Shown: one piece after another, positions 9,977 to 19,495 of the stretch
How the letters are laid out: the number at the start of each line of letters is the position of its first letter
Position numbering within the stretch: the first letter of the stretch is position 1
From: Martelella mediterranea DSM 17316
Lineage (GTDB): Bacteria > Pseudomonadota > Alphaproteobacteria > Rhizobiales > Rhizobiaceae
NCBI RefSeq assembly: GCF_002043005.1
Contig: NZ_CP020330.1
Location: 124,001 to 188,000, forward strand
DNA length: 64,000 bases
Direction of reading: 5' to 3'
The notes under the pieces: model-generated
Database searches by the model: none
The model's input: only the letters and a program-made list of their open reading frames with translations
What the model was told of the DNA's origin: nothing
Translations under genes and position numbers: made by a program

Positions 9977-10984
9977 ATGATCTCCAATCTTTTGAAAACG
10001 GCTGCCTTCGCCACCGCTCTGACGGTGAGCACCTTCCTCACCGCCCAGGCGCAAACCACGATGAAGCTCGCGACCGCGACCATCAACGACGTGCAGCATG
10101 AATGGATCAAGGTCTTCGCCGACGAGCTCGCCGAGCGCGCGCCCGGCGCGGTGACGACCGAGATCTACCCGGCCTCGCAGCTCGGCGCGATCCCGCGCAT
10201 GTCGGAAGGCGTGCTTCTCGGCACGATCGAAGCCTTCACCACGCCGACATCCTTCATGTCCAACGTCGATCCGCGCTTTCAGGCCTTCGACGTGCCGGGC
10301 CTGTTCACCTCGCCGGAAGATGTGCATGCGGCGCTTCACGACCCGGAATATCGCGATCACCTCGAAACCATGTTCCTCGACAAGGGCCTGCGCGTGATCG
10401 GCGCGATCTACAATTCGCCGACCGTGCTCTTCACCATGGAAGACGCGAAGACGCTTGAGGACGTCAAGGGCCTCAAGATCCGCACCTTCGCCTCACCGCT
10501 GCAGATCAAGCCGATGGAACAGCTCGGCGCGATCCCGCTACCGCTGGCGCTGTCCGAGGTGATCCCGCAGCTCCAGTCCGGCGGCCTTGACGGCATGCTG
10601 GTCGGCGTGCCGATCCTCACCGCGTTCAAATATTACGACGTCGGCAAATATATCCTCGACCTGCACTTCGCCGAAGTGGTCTCAGTCACCGTCGTCAACG
10701 AGGACTGGTTCCAGATGCAGAGCGAAGACACCAAGGCCGCCATCATCGCGGCCGGCCGCGCCGCCGAAGAAGCGGTCTATCCCTGGGGCGTCGAGAATGT
10801 CGACCGCTCCTATGCCACCTGGACCGAAAATGGCGGCGTGATCACCCAGCTTCCGCCGGAAGAACAGGCCGAGATGGAAGAAGGCTTCGCCACGCTTGCA
10901 GCCGAACTGCTGGAAGGCCAGCCGGAAGTGAAGGCCGAATATGAGCGGCTCCACGCCCTGGTCGAGGCATCCAAGGCCCAGTAA
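9977..10984 (+). CDS. TRAP transporter solute-binding protein (DctP-type)
   Basis: The 335-residue product starts with a signal peptide cut near residue 25 (TAQAQTTMKLATAT). It shows the DctP/TeaA-like arrangement: VKGLKIRTF..PLQIKPMEQLGAIPLPL carries the conserved Arg that holds the ligand carboxylate, and LQSGGLDGMLVGVPI follows. It is the periplasmic receptor for the DctQM permease just upstream. It is the last gene of the run, ending 32 bases before an intrinsic terminator. A carboxylate ligand is expected from the conserved Arg; the exact ligand is unknown. Confidence 0.93.
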   Translation: MISNLLKTAAFATALTVSTFLTAQAQTTMKLATATINDVQHEWIKVFADELAERAPGAVTTEIYPASQLGAIPRMSEGVLLGTIEAFTTPTSFMSNVDPRFQAFDVPGLFTSPEDVHAALHDPEYRDHLETMFLDKGLRVIGAIYNSPTVLFTMEDAKTLEDVKGLKIRTFASPLQIKPMEQLGAIPLPLALSEVIPQLQSGGLDGMLVGVPILTAFKYYDVGKYILDLHFAEVVSVTVVNEDWFQMQSEDTKAAIIAAGRAAEEAVYPWGVENVDRSYATWTENGGVITQLPPEEQAEMEEGFATLAAELLEGQPEVKAEYERLHALVEASKAQ

Positions 10985-11016
10985 AACGCCTGCCTCAAGT
11001 AACCGCCGTTTCCGCG

Positions 11017-11049
11017 CCCCGAGCATGCAAGCCATGCTCGGGGTTTTTT
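11017..11049 (+). terminator. Intrinsic terminator after the DctP gene
   Basis: A perfect 11-bp stem (CCCCGAGCATG at 11017-11027 and its complement at 11033-11043, 5-base loop) is followed at once by TTTTTT (11044-11049). This is a canonical rho-independent terminator closing the first operon. Confidence 0.92.
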
Positions 11050-11222
11050 GTTTCGGGTTTGTACGATCAGGCGTCACTTTCCACAGCCCGGCCATTGGCG
11101 GTCCTGGCGGGACGGGTTGATATAGAAATGGCCGGGGTTTCTCACCCCGACCATTGCGACACAGATGATTGTGCCTTTTCCGTTTTTGAGAGGCAGACCG
11201 AGTGACTGCCCCGAAGCGTTCC

Positions 11223-12176
11223 TCAATTGGCCGGCGTCCAGACCAGGTCCTCGAGATCCGTTTCCGCGCCCAGCATGCCCTCGGCGGAGGCGGCGTCGAC
11301 CCAGAACTGCATCTCGTTCGGATCGACATTGGTATCCCAGACGCCAAGCTGCATGGCCTGCACGACCGCCGCCGGGATCTTGGTATTGGCGGCAATCGTG
11401 TCACGCGCGATCTGCGGATCGCTGTTGAAATCGTCGATCGCCTTGTCGATCGCCTCGACGAAGGCCACGGTCAGTTCTTCGTTTTCCTCGATCCACGGCG
11501 TCATCGCCACCACGCCCGACAGCACCGCAGGCGACTTCACCTCGGTGAAGAAATGCCCGAGAACCGTGGCGCCGTCCGCTTCTGCAAGCGTCACGAAGGG
11601 TTCGACCGCCCCCACCACCGTCACCGAACCGGAGCGGGCGGAGGCGATCATTTCAGGAAAGGGAATTTCCTGGAACTGGACGGTGTCGAGATCGACGCCC
11701 GCATCGCGCAGCCACGCCCGCATCATGGTCCAGTCGGTATTGTAGCTGAGATTGGTCGCCACAGACTTGCCCGCAAGATCGGCGGGTCCCTTGATCTCGG
11801 GATCGAAGGTCAGCGCCGCGTGGACCGGGCTTTCTTCGGTCTGGGCGAAATTGAACGACACATAGGTCGCCGGGATGCCGGCATTGCGGGCGTTGAGCAC
11901 GCCGAGCGCATCCGAAATGCCGAATTGCAGGCTGCCGGATTGCAGCGCCGGAATGATCTCGCCGCCGCCTGCCATGGTCACGAGTTCGACCTCGAGACCG
12001 GCATCGGCGAAATAGCCGGCATCGCGGGCCCGCCACAGATAGGCATAGACGCCGACAGGAATGTAGCCGACGCGGACCTTGGTCAGGTCCTGCGCTACGG
12101 CAGGCTGTGGCAGGGCCGACAGCGTGGTCACGGCCATCGCGGCGGAAACGATCAGCGCTTTCAGGGTTTTGTACAT
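11223..12176 (-). CDS. NitT/TauT-type ABC transporter substrate-binding protein
   Basis: The 317-residue product has a Sec signal peptide (cleavage near AVAQDLTKVRVG, residue 29). Its NMT1/SsuA-like fold shows in VRVGYIPVGVYAYLWRARD, SGSLQFGISDALGVLNARN and DLAGKSVATN. It is the last gene of a four-gene minus-strand ABC operon, 59 bases after the ATPase gene. Family members bind nitrate, sulfonates, thiamine precursors or small aromatic and organic acids. The ligand cannot be told from the motifs. Confidence 0.9.
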   Translation of the reverse strand: MYKTLKALIVSAAMAVTTLSALPQPAVAQDLTKVRVGYIPVGVYAYLWRARDAGYFADAGLEVELVTMAGGGEIIPALQSGSLQFGISDALGVLNARNAGIPATYVSFNFAQTEESPVHAALTFDPEIKGPADLAGKSVATNLSYNTDWTMMRAWLRDAGVDLDTVQFQEIPFPEMIASARSGSVTVVGAVEPFVTLAEADGATVLGHFFTEVKSPAVLSGVVAMTPWIEENEELTVAFVEAIDKAIDDFNSDPQIARDTIAANTKIPAAVVQAMQLGVWDTNVDPNEMQFWVDAASAEGMLGAETDLEDLVWTPAN

Positions 12177-12235
12177 GGATTTGTTCTCTCTCTGGTGAGG
12201 TTTTTCTGATCTTCTTTTTTGTTATTGGGGGCGGC

Positions 12236-13039
12236 TCAGACGGCCGCCCCGGCTTGCCGACGCACCGAAGTGTAGACATGGTGACGCAGTTCGAGGAAAC
12301 GCGGGCTCTCCTTGGTGGCGAGCTGATCGCGCGGTTTGGGAAGATCGACGATCACCTCCTCCACCACGCGGGCGGGCCGGGTCGACAGCACCACCACCCG
12401 GTCGCCCATGAACACCGCTTCATCGATGTCATGGGTGACCAGGAGCGCGGAGATGCCGCGCTCGGCGACCAGTTTCATCAGCAGGTCCTGAAGGTCGATC
12501 CGGGTCTGGGCATCCACCGATGCGAAGGGCTCGTCGAGGAGCAGCAGGCCTGGCGAGGACACCAGCGAACGCGCCAGCGCGCAGCGTTGCTGCATCCCGC
12601 CCGAAATCTGCCAGGGATGGAGGTCGGCGGCATGGGAAAGACCGACGGCATCGATCGCGTCATCCACCATCGCCGCCTTCTTTGCCCGGTCGCGTTCGCG
12701 CAAGCCGAAACCGACATTTCCGCGCACGGTGAGCCAGGGGAAAAGGCTGCGATTATAGTCCTGGAACACGATCGACAGCCATTCCGGCGGCCGAGTGAAG
12801 CTTTCGCCCCGGTGCGAGACGCCGCCCGCATCCGGCCGCATCAGACCCGACAGACAGCGCAGAAGCGTGGTCTTTCCGCAGCCGGAGGGGCCGACCACCG
12901 ACAGAAACTCGCCTTCGGTCTGGGCGAAATCGACGCCGCCCAGCACCGGGGTTGCGTTGCCGGCATAAGCCTTGGTCAAATTCTCGGCCTTCAGAAGTTC
13001 GGTGCCCATCATCGTTTCCGTCCCTGTCAAAGCTGTCAT
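12236..13039 (-). CDS. NitT/TauT-type ABC transporter ATP-binding protein
   Basis: The 267-residue ATPase has Walker A GPSGCGKTT, signature ISGGMQQR, Walker B LLLLDEPF and an H-loop THDIDEA. The start chosen overlaps the upstream permease stop as ATGA. A longer in-frame start was rejected because it lies inside the permease gene. It energises import with the two permeases at 13036-14602. The SsuB/TauB group is the closest by motif spacing. Confidence 0.92.
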   Translation of the reverse strand: MTALTGTETMMGTELLKAENLTKAYAGNATPVLGGVDFAQTEGEFLSVVGPSGCGKTTLLRCLSGLMRPDAGGVSHRGESFTRPPEWLSIVFQDYNRSLFPWLTVRGNVGFGLRERDRAKKAAMVDDAIDAVGLSHAADLHPWQISGGMQQRCALARSLVSSPGLLLLDEPFASVDAQTRIDLQDLLMKLVAERGISALLVTHDIDEAVFMGDRVVVLSTRPARVVEEVIVDLPKPRDQLATKESPRFLELRHHVYTSVRRQAGAAV

Positions 13040-13824
13040 TTCGCGCCCTCTCTCCATCCGATGTGCCAGCGCAGCACCCGGCGCTCCACGGCCAGAAGCG
13101 CAAGTGTGAGGACAATGCTGATCGTGCCGATGGCCAGAACGCCGCCATAGACTTTCGCGCTCTGGAACAGGCGCTGCGCGCGCAGCATCGCGACCCCGAT
13201 CCCGTTGGTCGCGGCCATGAGTTCGGAAATGATCATCATGATCAGCGCCATGCCGAGCGCGATGCGCAGGCCGGCGAAGATCGCCGGCAGGGTCGCGGGC
13301 AGGATCACGCGGCACGAAACCGTCACCGGCTTCAGCCCCTCGATCTTCGCGACATCGAGCAGAAGCGGCTCGATCCGCCTTGTGCCATCAAGCGTGGCAA
13401 GCAGCACGGGGAAGAACGACCCGAAGGCGATGATGAAAATCCGCATGCCATCGGTCGGCCCCAGGATCACGAGCGCGCCCGGAAGAATGGCGACCGCGGG
13501 AATGAAGCGCAGGAACTCAAGCGTCGGCCGCGTCCAGTCGATGAGACCGCGCGCCTGTCCCAGCGCCAACCCGAACACCACGCCAAGCCCGGCGCCGATC
13601 CCGAAACCGGCAAGCAGGCGATACAGGCTGGGCCAGATCGCCTGGTGTAAAAGCGGCGCCTGGAAATAGGAAAGCCATGCCTCGATGATCGGGCCGATGC
13701 GCGGCAGATAGGGTGCGGGATGGGCGATCGCGGCCCATTGCCAAACAGCCACGAGGAGCGCGATGAACAGCCCCTGGACGAACAGGATCGTCAGTTTTTG
13801 GCGATCAGGCAAGATGCTCTCCAC
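13036..13824 (-). CDS. NitT/TauT-type ABC transporter permease
   Basis: The 262-residue inner-membrane protein has about six helices and a SsuC/TauC-type EAA loop region (DVAKIEGLKPVTVSCRVILP, near residue 157). It overlaps the preceding permease gene by 20 bases and the ATPase gene by 4, so the operon is tightly coupled. It is homologous in layout to the neighbouring permease, which implies a heterodimeric channel rather than the usual homodimer. Confidence 0.9.
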   Translation of the reverse strand: MESILPDRQKLTILFVQGLFIALLVAVWQWAAIAHPAPYLPRIGPIIEAWLSYFQAPLLHQAIWPSLYRLLAGFGIGAGLGVVFGLALGQARGLIDWTRPTLEFLRFIPAVAILPGALVILGPTDGMRIFIIAFGSFFPVLLATLDGTRRIEPLLLDVAKIEGLKPVTVSCRVILPATLPAIFAGLRIALGMALIMMIISELMAATNGIGVAMLRAQRLFQSAKVYGGVLAIGTISIVLTLALLAVERRVLRWHIGWREGAK

Positions 13825-14602
13825 TCCATGGAAACAGAGCGCGTTCGATGCGCAGGAAGACCATGTTGATCCCCTGCCCCATGATCCCGGCGCAAAACAC
13901 CACCGCCCACATGTCCGCGGTCTGTCCCGACAGGCGCGCGGCCTGCAGCACCGCGCCCAGACCCGGCCGCCCGGTCAGCAGTTCCACCGTGATCGACAGC
14001 GCCAGCGCCACGGAGGCGGCAATCCGGGTGCCGGTCGCAATCGACGGCAACGCGGCGGGAAGCACGATGCGCAGAATCCGCCCCGCCTGCCCGAGGCCCC
14101 AGACCCGGCCGACATCGAAATAGCGCGGATCGATGGCCTCCACGCCCTGGCGCGCGGCAAACAGGATCGGCCAGATGCTGGCAAAGGTGATCAGCGAGAC
14201 CTGCATCGCGACGCCGATCCCGAGCGCCATCAGGGCCACCGGAATGAGGGCCACCGAAGGGATCGGGCGCAGGAATTCCAGCGTCGGACGGCTCGCCCGT
14301 TCCAGCCAGGGAACCAGCGCCAGGAGAATGCCGAGCGCGGTTCCTAACACCATGGCGACCGCCATGCCGATCGCCCACGAAAACAGGGTCTGAAGCGCCG
14401 CGAGAACGAGAGCGCCATTGGTGATCTGCATGACGAAAGAACGGAGAATGGCAAAGACCGACGGCAGATCGCGCGGATCGACCACCCCGCTCAACCAGAG
14501 CATTTCCCAGAAGGCCACCAGGAAAAGCGCGCCGACCAGCCCCTTGCCCGCCTTGCCGATCTGCCACCCCCGGCGGGAGCCGGATACGCCGACATCAGCC
14601 AT
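13805..14602 (-). CDS. NitT/TauT-type ABC transporter permease (first gene of operon)
   Basis: The 265-residue protein has about six helices and the EAA loop FDVGRVWGLGQAGRILRIVLP. It is the first gene of the minus-strand operon (two permeases, ATPase, binding protein) and must be transcribed from the AT-rich region 14603-14984. A second overlapping frame is open across the same bases, but only this frame reads as a membrane protein with the permease motif. Confidence 0.9.
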   Translation of the reverse strand: MADVGVSGSRRGWQIGKAGKGLVGALFLVAFWEMLWLSGVVDPRDLPSVFAILRSFVMQITNGALVLAALQTLFSWAIGMAVAMVLGTALGILLALVPWLERASRPTLEFLRPIPSVALIPVALMALGIGVAMQVSLITFASIWPILFAARQGVEAIDPRYFDVGRVWGLGQAGRILRIVLPAALPSIATGTRIAASVALALSITVELLTGRPGLGAVLQAARLSGQTADMWAVVFCAGIMGQGINMVFLRIERALFPWSGEHLA

Positions 14603-14984
14603 GAGATCCCCACCCGATCCGGGAGAAAGTCGTATTGGGAGCGGCCTGGCTCAAAACAAAACTCCTTCGGTCTTCAACCTTTGATGTTGCACGAGAAGGG
14701 GTCGCCGCGTTCACGACTCTTATATGGTTGCGGAAGGCTTTCCGAGGATCATAAGATATTCATATTATCAACTTGTATTACAATTTTGCATCTGTCAACG
14801 TTTGACCTCGTCGACAGCATGAAGCGTGTGAAAGTCTGAAAAGGCAGATTCCGGGAGGGGGTGGCCGGCCATGGCCGACCAACAGGAGGATCGCTGCGGA
14901 TATCCGTGATCGGCTGGATTTCATGCCACGCTCGCCATTGTCGCGGGAGAGGGCATTCAGCCAGGCGCGTCGACCAAACCGTCG
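14603..14984 (-). promoter_or_regulatory. AT-rich intergenic region upstream of the NitT-type ABC operon
   Basis: These 382 bases hold no gene. 14700-14830 is clearly richer in A/T than its surroundings. It contains TTGACA on the minus strand (14793-14798) and several TATNAT-like hexamers, so it probably holds the promoter of the ABC operon, although no pair with ideal spacing can be fixed. A near-perfect 20-bp palindrome, TGGCCGGCCATGGCCGACCA (14862-14881), lies nearer the end of the mhpE-like gene. It could be an operator or a 3' hairpin. Confidence 0.4.
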
Positions 14985-16022
14985 TCAGGCCGAACGCTTC
15001 CGGCGCGTTTCAAGCATGTCCAGAGCGACATCGACGATCATGTCTTCCTGGCCGCCGATCATCCGGCGCTCACCGAGCTCGATCAGAATGTCGCGCGCAT
15101 CGACGCCGTAGGTCTTCGAGGCGTTTTCGGCATGCCGCAGGAAGCTGGAATAGACGCCGGCATAGCCAAGCGACAGGCTTTCGCGGTCGACGCGCACCGG
15201 CCGTTCCTGCAACGGACGCACCAGATCGTCGGCGGCATCCATCAGGGCGAACAGATCGCAGCCCGTATCGATCCCCATGCGGTTGAGGACGGCGATCAGC
15301 ACTTCAAGCGGCGCATTGCCGGCGCCGGCCCCTATGCCCGCAAGCGAGGCATCGACGCGCACGGCGCCCGCCTCGATACCGGCGACGGCATTGGCAATGC
15401 CCAGCGCCAGATTGTGGTGGGTGTGGACGCCGACCTCGGTTTCAGGCTTCAGCGCGTCACGCAGCGCCGTAACGCGGTCGCGATACTGGTCCGGCAGCAG
15501 CGCACCGGCGGAATCGGTCACGTAGACGCATTCCGCGCCATAGCTTTCCATCAGCCTTGCCTGCTCGGCAAGCTTTGCAGGCTCCGCCATATGCGCCATC
15601 ATCAGGAAACCGACGGTATCCATGCCGAGCGCGCGCGCCGCCTCGATATGCTGGCGCGAGACATCCGCCTCCGTGCAATGGGTCGCGATCCGCACCGAAC
15701 GCGCGCCGGCCTGATGGGCCTGTTCGAGCTCATGCACGGTTCCGATGCCGGGCAGGAGCAGCACGGTGACGGCGGCATTCTGGCACACCTCGGCCACCGC
15801 CGCGATCCATTCGACATCATCATGACGGCCAAAGCCGTAATTGAAGGTCGAGCCCGCCAGGCCGTCGCCATGGGTGATTTCGATGGCGTCGACACCGGCC
15901 CGGTCCAGCGCGCGGGCGATGTCGCGGACATCGTCGAGGCTGTATTGATGGCGCATCGCATGCATGCCGTCACGCAGCGTTACATCCTGAATATAGAGTT
16001 TATCCTTGTTGGCTCGGCTCAT
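14985..16022 (-). CDS. mhpE: 4-hydroxy-2-oxovalerate aldolase
   Basis: The 345-residue product is an HMG-CoA-lyase-like TIM-barrel aldolase. [16 protein letters not shown] near residue 14 holds the catalytic Arg and metal-binding Asp. [14 protein letters not shown] near 195 supplies the two metal-binding histidines. It splits 4-hydroxy-2-oxovalerate into pyruvate and acetaldehyde and normally channels the aldehyde to its dehydrogenase partner, encoded directly upstream. A GTG three bases earlier is an alternative start; both touch the upstream TGA, so translation is coupled. The closest named groups are DmpG, BphI and MhpE. Confidence 0.95.
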   Translation of the reverse strand: MSRANKDKLYIQDVTLRDGMHAMRHQYSLDDVRDIARALDRAGVDAIEITHGDGLAGSTFNYGFGRHDDVEWIAAVAEVCQNAAVTVLLLPGIGTVHELEQAHQAGARSVRIATHCTEADVSRQHIEAARALGMDTVGFLMMAHMAEPAKLAEQARLMESYGAECVYVTDSAGALLPDQYRDRVTALRDALKPETEVGVHTHHNLALGIANAVAGIEAGAVRVDASLAGIGAGAGNAPLEVLIAVLNRMGIDTGCDLFALMDAADDLVRPLQERPVRVDRESLSLGYAGVYSSFLRHAENASKTYGVDARDILIELGERRMIGGQEDMIVDVALDMLETRRKRSA

Positions 16023-16966
16023 CACGCAGCCCTTTCCCTGATGTTTTTCGCGGCCCAGTGATTGGCGGTTCTGAGCGCCGCGGACGTCATGATGTCAAGG
16101 TTTCCGGCATAGGCGGGCAGATAATGGGCCGCCCCTTCCACCTCCAGAAAGATCGTTGTCTTTAGTCCCGTGGCGAGGCCAATGCCCGGTATCCGCACCG
16201 GCTGGTTGTCGCCGATCTCCTCAAACTGGACGCGCTGCTTCAGCCGGTATCCCGGCACATAGCCACGGACCGTCTCGGCCATATCGGCAACCGAACGCTC
16301 GATATCGTCCCGCGACGCCCCCTGCGACAGCACGAAAACCGTGTCGCGCATGATCAGCGGCGGTTCGGCGGGATTGAGAATGATGATCGCCTTGCCGCGT
16401 TCGGCCCCGCCCAGAAGCTCGATCGCCTTCGATGTAGTTTCGGTGAATTCATCGATATTCGCGCGGGTTCCCGGACCGGCGGATTTCGAGGAAATCGAGG
16501 CAACGATCTCGCCATAGACGGTGCGGCTCGAAACCCGCGACACGGCATGAACCATCGGGATCGTCGCCTGACCGCCGCAGGTGACCATGTTGACATTGGG
16601 CTCGTCGATGTTGGCGTCGCCATTGATCGCGGGAATGGTGAACGGGCCGATCGCGGCCGGCGTCAGATCGATGACCTTCTTGCCGTCCCTTTGCAGGATC
16701 GCGTTGTTGGAGACGTGGGCGCGTGCCGAGGTCGCGTCGAAAACGACCTGGATATCCCTGTATTCCGGCATTTTCAGAAGACCTTCAATGCCTTCATGGG
16801 TGGTCGCCACGCCAAGCCGCTTTGCCCGCGCCAGACCGTCGGACTGCGGATCGATGCCGACCATGGCGCCCATTTCAATCACGTCCGAGGTTCGCATCAC
16901 CTTGATCATCAGATCCGAGCCGATATTCCCGGAGCCGATGATCGCGCATTTGATCTTTGTCGTCAT
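16022..16966 (-). CDS. mhpF: Acetaldehyde dehydrogenase (acetylating)
   Basis: The 314-residue enzyme has an N-terminal NAD-binding fold ([14 protein letters not shown]) and the catalytic Cys in [15 protein letters not shown] near residue 132. It converts acetaldehyde, NAD+ and CoA to acetyl-CoA and forms a channelling complex with the aldolase of the next gene, which its stop codon overlaps. The length matches MhpF/DmpF/BphJ. It follows the Liv-type transporter genes in the same operon, so uptake and the last pathway steps are co-transcribed. Confidence 0.96.
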   Translation of the reverse strand: MTTKIKCAIIGSGNIGSDLMIKVMRTSDVIEMGAMVGIDPQSDGLARAKRLGVATTHEGIEGLLKMPEYRDIQVVFDATSARAHVSNNAILQRDGKKVIDLTPAAIGPFTIPAINGDANIDEPNVNMVTCGGQATIPMVHAVSRVSSRTVYGEIVASISSKSAGPGTRANIDEFTETTSKAIELLGGAERGKAIIILNPAEPPLIMRDTVFVLSQGASRDDIERSVADMAETVRGYVPGYRLKQRVQFEEIGDNQPVRIPGIGLATGLKTTIFLEVEGAAHYLPAYAGNLDIMTSAALRTANHWAAKNIRERAA

Positions 16967-17002
16967 GACCTGTCCTTTTCCGTCAATTCTTTGTCCGCCC
17001 GG

Positions 17003-17707
17003 TCAGGCGGCGACCGCCACGAGGCGGCTCAATTTCTCGTGATCTTCAAGAAGTTCCGCGCTCGCCGATTGGTGGACAATCCGTCCGCGATCGAGCACGA
17101 TGGCGTGCGCCGTCATCGACAGCGCCAGACGCGCATGTTGTTCGACAACGATCACCGAAAGCCCTCTGTCGCGGATCAGGTCCCGCACGACCTGGGCCAA
17201 TTCCTGAATGATGATCGGCGCAAGGCCTTCCATCGGCTCATCGAGCAGCAGCAGGCGGGGATTGGTCATCAGCGCGCGGGCAATCGCCAGCATCTGCTGT
17301 TCGCCGCCGGAAAGCTGGTTGCCCATGTTGACGCGGCGTTCCTTGAGGCGCGGAAAGACCTCGTAGACCGCGCCGAGATCCCACGGCCCCGGTCGCGCCA
17401 CCGTCGTCAGGTGTTCCTCGACGGTGAGCGAGGGAAACATCGCCCGCTCCTGCGGCACCCAGCCGAGGCCGGCATGGGCGCGTTTGTGCGTGGCAAGCGC
17501 GGTGATATCGGCGCCGTTGAAACGGATCACGCCCGCCCGATGGCGCGTCAGCCCCATCAGTGTGCGCATCAGCGTCGACTTGCCGACGCCGTTGCGCCCT
17601 AAAAGCGCGATACTGTCGCCGCCTGCCATGGAAAACGAGACATTGTCGAGCACGCTGGCCTCGCCATAGCCGGCGCAAACACCCTCAAGGGTCAGAAGAT
17701 CAGTCAT
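17003..17707 (-). CDS. livF: Branched-chain-type ABC transporter ATP-binding protein LivF
   Basis: The 234-residue ATPase shows Walker A GRNGVGKST, signature LSGGEQQML, Walker B LLLLDEPMEGLAP and the LivF-typical VVEQHARLAL. A GTG six bases earlier is an alternative start. Either choice overlaps the livG-like stop. Within this cluster the HAAT-type importer most likely takes up the aromatic acid degraded by the meta-cleavage enzymes rather than amino acids, an inference from operon position. Confidence 0.93.
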   Translation of the reverse strand: MTDLLTLEGVCAGYGEASVLDNVSFSMAGGDSIALLGRNGVGKSTLMRTLMGLTRHRAGVIRFNGADITALATHKRAHAGLGWVPQERAMFPSLTVEEHLTTVARPGPWDLGAVYEVFPRLKERRVNMGNQLSGGEQQMLAIARALMTNPRLLLLDEPMEGLAPIIIQELAQVVRDLIRDRGLSVIVVEQHARLALSMTAHAIVLDRGRIVHQSASAELLEDHEKLSRLVAVAA

Positions 17708-18485
17708 GGCCACCCTCCCCGAGATAGACTTCGCGGACGCGGCGATCGCTCATGATCTCGTCCGGCGTTCCCTCGGTCAGCACCTTGCCCGACACCAGAA
17801 CGGTGATGCGCTCGGCAAACCGGCGCACCAGTTCCATGTCATGCTCGATGAAAAGAATGCTGACATCGGCAGGCAGTCTGGCAATGACGTTGAAAACCTC
17901 GGTGCTTTCGCCCGCCGGAATGCCGGCCGCCGGCTCATCGAGCAGAAGAATGTGCGGACGCGACGCCAGCGCCAGCGCAATCTCGACCAGACGCTGCTTG
18001 CCATAGGCAAGCGTCTCGACCGCGCTGCCGGCCTGGTTTTCAAGCCCTAGATCCTGGATCAGGTCGAGCGCCTCCTCGATTTCGACCGTATGGCTTTGCA
18101 GCGGGCGGAACCACTGCCGCGCAAGCCCCTTGCGCTCAAGGATAGCCAGCAGCACGCTTTCGAGAACCGTGAGCTTGGGAAACAGCGTGTTGATCTGGAA
18201 GGTGCGGGCCATGCCCTTGCGCACGCGCTCCTCCTGCGAGCTATGCGTCACATCCTCGCCGCCGATGAACACCTTGCCGGCGGTTGGCTCCAACACGCCG
18301 GTCAGCATGTTGATGAAGGTGGTCTTTCCCGCGCCATTCGGCCCGATCAGTGCATGGCGCGCGCCGATGGGCAGGGCGAAGCTGATATCGCTGTTGGCCT
18401 GGAAACCGCCCCAGCTTTTCGACAACCCCTCGGTTGCCAGCGCAAAGCCCGCGCTTTTGGAAAGGAAACTGGTATCGTGTTTCAT
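17700..18485 (-). CDS. livG: Branched-chain-type ABC transporter ATP-binding protein LivG
   Basis: The 261-residue ATPase has Walker A GPNGAGKTT, a LAYGKQRLVEIA signature (the LivG form of the C-loop) and Walker B ILLLDEPAAGIP. It starts in an ATGA overlap with livM and overlaps livF at its end. It pairs with LivF to drive the LivHM channel of the aromatic-acid operon. Confidence 0.93.
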   Translation of the reverse strand: MKHDTSFLSKSAGFALATEGLSKSWGGFQANSDISFALPIGARHALIGPNGAGKTTFINMLTGVLEPTAGKVFIGGEDVTHSSQEERVRKGMARTFQINTLFPKLTVLESVLLAILERKGLARQWFRPLQSHTVEIEEALDLIQDLGLENQAGSAVETLAYGKQRLVEIALALASRPHILLLDEPAAGIPAGESTEVFNVIARLPADVSILFIEHDMELVRRFAERITVLVSGKVLTEGTPDEIMSDRRVREVYLGEGGHD

Positions 18486-19495
18486 TCCGCCGGCTCCCTC
18501 TTGCGCAGGGCCGGAAGGCCCTTGGAGGCAATGAAGCGCAGCAGATCGCTGGCACCGCCGGTCAGCCCGCCGCGCAGAAAAAACACCACCGCCATCAGCA
18601 GAACGCCCATCCAGAACTCCCAGTAGACGGGATCGACATCATTGAGAAACTCATGGGCGACCACGAACACGGCCGTGCCGATCACAGCGCCGTAAAGCCT
18701 GCCCGTGCCGCCAAGGACCAGCATCACCAGGAATTCGGCCGAACGGGTCACCGAGAGGGAATCGACGCCGACGAACTGCGTCGTCTGGGCCATCAGACCA
18801 CCGGCAATGCCGGCGATCCCGGCTGAAAGGGTGAAGGCGACCCGCAGCCGGTTGTTGACCGAAGCGCCAAGGGCCGGCATGCGATCAACGCCCTCGCGGA
18901 TGGCGCGCAGCGACAGCCCGAGCGGCGAAGAGGCAAAGAACTTCAGCGCCACGAAAACAATGACGAGAACGGCATAGGCATACCAATAGGCGGTGTTGCC
19001 GAAGAAATCGAATTCGAAGGTGCCGAAAAGCGGCGCCATCTCGATGCCGGAAAGCCCATCCATGCCGCCGGTCACGCCGCTCATGCGATTGGCAAGTTCA
19101 TAGGTCACGAGGCAGATGCCGAGCGTCACCATCAACCGGGTCAGATCCTTGCCGCGCACCACAAGAAAGCTGGTCAGATAACCGACTGCCAGCGTCAGCG
19201 CGCCTGCGATCAGAAGCCCGCTCAAGGGCTCGCGCCAGCCATGAACGGACAGGAGCCCAGCCGTATAGGCCCCGATGCCGAAGAAAGCGGCATGGCCGAG
19301 CGACACGATGCCGGCATAGCCGAGCACCAGATCAAGGCCCAGGACCGCGATCGCATAGGCCATCAGCGACAGAACAAGCATCCGGTCGTAGGGCAGCAGG
19401 AAATAGATCGCCGCCGGCAACAGCCAGAAAATGATTTCGGCAAGACGCGGACGCGGCGACGCGAGCCTTTGGACGGCCTGAAAACGGATGGTCAT
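18482..19495 (-). CDS. livM: Branched-chain-type ABC transporter permease LivM
   Basis: The 337-residue membrane protein has the LivM hallmarks LGLDLVLGYAGIVSLGHAAFFGIGAY (near residue 52; only the core is diagnostic) and the coupling segment LRAIREGVDRMPALGASV. About nine helices are apparent. It is coupled by ATGA overlaps to livH upstream and livG downstream. Confidence 0.93.
   Translation of the reverse strand: MTIRFQAVQRLASPRPRLAEIIFWLLPAAIYFLLPYDRMLVLSLMAYAIAVLGLDLVLGYAGIVSLGHAAFFGIGAYTAGLLSVHGWREPLSGLLIAGALTLAVGYLTSFLVVRGKDLTRLMVTLGICLVTYELANRMSGVTGGMDGLSGIEMAPLFGTFEFDFFGNTAYWYAYAVLVIVFVALKFFASSPLGLSLRAIREGVDRMPALGASVNNRLRVAFTLSAGIAGIAGGLMAQTTQFVGVDSLSVTRSAEFLVMLVLGGTGRLYGAVIGTAVFVVAHEFLNDVDPVYWEFWMGVLLMAVVFFLRGGLTGGASDLLRFIASKGLPALRKREPAE

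Noticed and set aside
14862..14881. 20-bp near-palindrome as a terminator of the mhpE-like operon
   Set aside because: It lies downstream of the minus-strand mhpE stop (14985), but there is no T-run on the proper side. An operator is equally possible, so it is only mentioned within the intergenic entry.
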